From: an uncultured Kroppenstedtia sp.
GTDB taxonomy: Bacteria; Bacillota; Bacilli; Thermoactinomycetales; DSM-45169
Direction: 5' to 3'
DNA length: 6,455 nucleotides
NCBI GenBank assembly: GCA_959600065.1
Contig: CAUGKZ010000104.1
Location: forward strand, 1 to 6,455
Within the stretch, counting starts at the first letter, position 1. The number at the start of each line of letters is the position of its first letter. Of this stretch, positions 5,557-6,455 are shown in pieces. Made by a program: the position numbers and the translations under genes. A model generated the notes under the pieces. That model was not told the DNA's origin and searched no databases. It saw only the letters and a list, made by a program, of their open reading frames with translations.

Positions 5557-6450
5557 ATGAAACATCCGGTGGCCTATCTCGGACCGCGAGGGACTTTCAC
5601 CCATGAAGCGGTTCGGAGGTTATTTCCAGAGACGGACTACCAACATACACCTTGCGACTCCATCCCGGATGTTTTGCTCGCTGTCGACCGGGGGGAGTTT
5701 GCCCACGGGGTGGTACCTATGGAGAACGCCATTGAGGGATCGGTTAATCTGACACTGGATTGGCTGGTGCATCATGTGGACGTGACTCTGACCGCTGAAT
5801 TGATCCATCCGATCAATCAGAATCTGATGACCCATCCGGATCATGCCCAATGGCCTTTGTCCCGCTTTACGCGGGTATTGTCCCATCCCCAAGCGGTGGC
5901 ACAGTGCCGTTCCCATCTGCGGGAACTTTTGCCTGGAGCTACTATCAGCTATGTGGATAGCACCGCTGAGGCTTCCCGCCAGGTGGCAGGCCATCCCGAG
6001 GAGGCCTGGGTGGCTATCGGTCCACAAAGCTCTGGCCTCTTGTATGGCTTGACGATTTTGGAATCGGGCATTCAGGATTATCCCAACAATTTTACCCGGT
6101 TTATCTCCGTGGGTCGGCCTTGGACACATCGGACCCGGGCCATTGTCGGATGGAAAACGACGCTTCTGATTACCTTGCCCTCGGACTTTCCCGGTGCTCT
6201 TCATCGAGTGTTGACCTCTTTTTCCGATTGTGAGATTAACCTATCCCGGATTGAGTCCCGCCCTACCAAGAAAAAACTAGGAACCTATTATTTTTTCATC
6301 GATGCGGAGGCAGGATTGGACCATCCGGGAATAGCGAAGGCTATCGCAGATGTGGAGCATTGGGGTTGTCAGGTGCGTCAACTGGGCTCCTACCCTTGCT
6401 ACACTTTCGATAAAATTGGTGATCCCCTTCCAGTTGACAACGGTCGGTGA
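5557..6450 (+). CDS. pheA: Prephenate dehydratase
   Basis: Converts prephenate to phenylpyruvate, water and CO2, the committed step to phenylalanine; cytoplasmic. From ATG 5557 it has 297 residues, slightly longer than B. subtilis PheA (285). It is monofunctional, with no chorismate mutase domain. Seen: YLGPRGTFTHEA (7-18), VPMENAIEGSVN (53-64), the conserved STAEASR (135-141), and NFTRF (178-182) with the catalytic threonine T180. A C-terminal ACT domain (about 200-282) carries GALHRVL (213-219) and ESRPTK (233-238), the known phenylalanine-binding signatures, so feedback inhibition by phenylalanine is expected. About 12 residues extend past the usual end after SYPCYTF. It lies 34 bases after thrB with no terminator, so it probably co-transcribes with the threonine genes; a weak internal promoter is possible. 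Confidence 0.97.
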   Translation: MKHPVAYLGPRGTFTHEAVRRLFPETDYQHTPCDSIPDVLLAVDRGEFAHGVVPMENAIEGSVNLTLDWLVHHVDVTLTAELIHPINQNLMTHPDHAQWPLSRFTRVLSHPQAVAQCRSHLRELLPGATISYVDSTAEASRQVAGHPEEAWVAIGPQSSGLLYGLTILESGIQDYPNNFTRFISVGRPWTHRTRAIVGWKTTLLITLPSDFPGALHRVLTSFSDCEINLSRIESRPTKKKLGTYYFFIDAEAGLDHPGIAKAIADVEHWGCQVRQLGSYPCYTFDKIGDPLPVDNGR

Positions 6451-6455
6451 TGAGC

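Noticed and set aside
5620..6204. 194-codon minus-strand frame opposite pheA
   Set aside because: It is a shadow of the prephenate dehydratase gene with no recognisable domain.
6434..6439. TTGACA near the right edge as a -35 box for a following gene
   Set aside because: The matching -10 position falls beyond the window, and the hexamer lies in coding sequence, so it cannot be judged.

Overview
The window looks like chromosomal DNA of a low-to-mid GC Gram-positive bacterium of the Bacillales. The proteins closely resemble Bacillus subtilis YfkJ, PheB/ThrR, Hom, ThrC, ThrB and PheA, and every main gene has a strong AGGAGG-type ribosome binding site. The fairly GC-rich coding sequence would suit a Thermoactinomycetaceae-like genus, but the genus is a guess. 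I see no mobile element, CRISPR array, rRNA or tRNA.

Left part, minus strand (about 66-1522): a two-gene operon with a candidate extended -10 promoter. It encodes a low-molecular-weight protein-tyrosine phosphatase (yfkJ-like, TTG start), then a fructosamine/ribulosamine-3-kinase family protein coupled through a TGATG stop/start overlap. A rho-independent terminator lies at its end. Together the pair reads as a small protein-deglycation (sugar-damage repair) unit.

Middle (1471-1770): a 300-base divergent intergenic region. It holds both promoters, a nested inverted repeat and one unexplained short open frame without a ribosome binding site.

Right part, plus strand (1700-6455): a clean sigma-A promoter (TTGAAA-N17-TATAAT) drives five tightly packed genes. 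They are an HTH-ACT regulator (PheB/YszB/ThrR family), homoserine dehydrogenase (hom), threonine synthase (thrC), homoserine kinase (thrB) and prephenate dehydratase (pheA). Hom, ThrB and ThrC convert aspartate semialdehyde to threonine; PheA makes phenylpyruvate for phenylalanine. Three of the five proteins carry ACT ligand-binding domains. The regulator is probably the repressor of its own operon: a 16-bp imperfect palindrome covers the -10 box and the start of transcription. The leader is only about 36 nt, so no T-box or attenuator fits there. A second promoter candidate sits just before pheA.

The main points of interest are the fusion of the Thr and Phe genes with their own repressor, the candidate operator, and the kinase/phosphatase deglycation pair. 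Most of these elements belong to known families. I found no wholly new system.
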